From Anisus vortex (Eukaryota; Mollusca; Gastropoda; Planorbidae), in assembly GCA_949126835.1 (NCBI GenBank), contig OX421497.1:16990823-17054822 (forward strand): a DNA stretch of 64,000 nt, written 5' to 3'. Shown in pieces: positions 62,748 to 64,000 of the stretch (positions within the stretch are counted from its first letter, which is position 1; every line of letters begins with the position of its first letter). Below the pieces are notes generated by a model. It saw only the letters and a list, made by a program, of their open reading frames with translations, did not search any database and had not been told where the DNA came from. The translations under genes were made by a program, and so were the position numbers.

Positions 62748-63609
62748 CAGTGGTACATCGCGTTACGAACGCCTCAGGCTACGAACGTTTCAGTTTACCA
62801 ACAATTTAGAAAAAAATTGTCTCAGGTTACGAACGAAAAGAGACAGATAGGAAGGTTTAATTTTGTAGACAAATGATCGCTGTATAATACAGTACAAACG
62901 AAGACCTCAAAGTACATAGAGCTAGTAGGCATATCCTAGTTTGCGCGCGTGCACTACCTGGATTTCTTTGACATTGGCCTTACTACACAGTACACAGCAT
63001 CAACAGATTTCTTAGCAGTGGCACTCTGTTCAGTTTTTCTGTTTCATTATTGTCCTTGACTTGTTAACCCCATTGATATTATGAGTTAGAAAGAACGGTG
63101 GTGGTGCTGCTAGAAAACATAAAATTATAATAGAGGAGATAAAAAAAAATTAAAAAATTATGTAATATGTAAACGGCGTTCTTGTGTGTGTGACATCGCT
63201 AATCAGTAGGCCTGCAGCATGAATACACCATCATAAAGAAATACCAGCTACTGAGATCAGTTGATGTGGCTAAATGCGTAACTAGATCTAGGTCTAAGCT
63301 GCAGAAGCAAAGACGTCAAATTTTAGAGAAAGTTGAAAATTTTCTCTTAATCTGGATCAATGAAAAACAACTTTTATTTTTTATTTGTTTGTTTTCTTTC
63401 TCTTCATTAAATAAGTTTTGTCAGGTAAACGACTGGATGTTAATAATAAAAAAAATAACGATTTTTTTCATCTTGGAACGGATTGAGTTTAGGCCTATTT
63501 GATTTCAATGTTTCAAGTTACGAACGTTTTAGGTTACGAACCAAGTTCAGGAATGAATTAGGCCTATGCTCGTTACCCAAGGTAGGCCTACAGTACAGGC
63601 CTACCACTG
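62748..63609 (+). mobile_element. Tigger/pogo-like DNA transposon relic (862 bp)
   Basis: The ends CAGTGGTACATCGCG and CCTACCACTG are flanked by TA (62746-62747 and 63610-63611). GTTACGAACG-type subterminal repeats lie at both ends. Inside, codons from about 63229 read TIIKKYQLLRSVDVAKCVTR and SRSKLQKQRR, then ILEKVENFLLIWINEKQ. This resembles the helix-turn-helix of Tigger/CENP-B-type transposases. The DDE domain is absent. Confidence 0.72.
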
Positions 63610-63611
63610 TA

Positions 63612-64000
63612 GGCTATATTCAAATACAACGCTATACAAAGTTTCATTGTGCGCGTGAGTAGGCCTATGTGCGTTAAATAAGTAGAGCTACACTAGAATG
63701 TTAATGGTAGGCCTATAGGCTAAACACGTAGGCCTACAATGAATGATTCGGAAATCAAACGTGTGTCCGTTGGATACAGAATTACGCTACAAAGGCAGTA
63801 CACTTGAGAATCTGCCATGCTATAGTTGATGTCCCTTACACACTTGCCACCGTTGAAACAATATCATTGATGGTCTCGCATCCCTATCTTTCTAATTTCC
63901 CACCAGTACATAGCACAGTATAGGGCACTATATAATGTGATGTACGATGAAAGAGATCACATAAATTTGCATAATCTAATATATTATACTCTATATGCAG
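63612..64000. other. Upstream DNA, TAGGCCTA-rich, nothing recognised
   Basis: Several TAGGCCTA palindromes occur within 200 bp. No ORF or RNA gene was seen. Confidence 0.5.

Overview
The window is eukaryotic, intron-rich and AT-rich. It most likely comes from a heterobranch (pulmonate-type) gastropod mollusc. The palindrome TAGGCCTA is scattered throughout, the tRNA-derived SINE family with a conserved central block resembles ones I know from freshwater snails, and there are many LINE, hAT, Helitron and Tc/mariner-type relics. The species assignment is inference only.

I can support one host gene. It runs on the minus strand from about 49.8 kb down past base 1. Twelve coding exons, all with GT-AG borders and mutually compatible reading phases, spell 515 codons of a homologue of the IRAG1/IRAG2 family (formerly MRVI1 and LRMP/Jaw1), the ER-membrane partners of inositol trisphosphate receptors. 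Exons E5 to E7 (11.7 to 4.5 kb) hold the conserved coiled-coil core. E4 (31 bp) and E8 (47 bp) are microexons. The N-terminal exon(s) were not found, and the C-terminal membrane anchor known in vertebrate relatives would lie beyond base 1.

Layout. 1-5.0 kb: eight 3'-side exons, a 13-bp tandem repeat and a SINE. 5.3-11.45 kb: 118 units of a 52-bp satellite inside the intron between E5 and E6, without a length change and with higher-order duplications. 11.5-19.6 kb: E5, E4 and E3, separated by Helitron relics, a SINE and two joined LINE fragments. 19.6-48.45 kb: a 28.8-kb intron full of mobile DNA. It holds hAT-like elements with 8-bp target duplications, one nested in another; a 2.36-kb foldback element; LINE relics split by DNA transposons; and a minisatellite that grew out of a reverse-transcriptase coding segment. 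48.45-49.85 kb: E2 and E1. 49.85-64 kb: upstream DNA with a cluster of minisatellites (46, 46, about 41, 23 and 40/26 bp units), an RT-bearing LINE fragment interrupted by a SINE, and a Tigger-like relic.

No rRNA gene, free-standing tRNA gene, CRISPR array or prokaryotic operon is visible. The long inter-exon stretches with no entry of their own look like ordinary AT-rich unique DNA.
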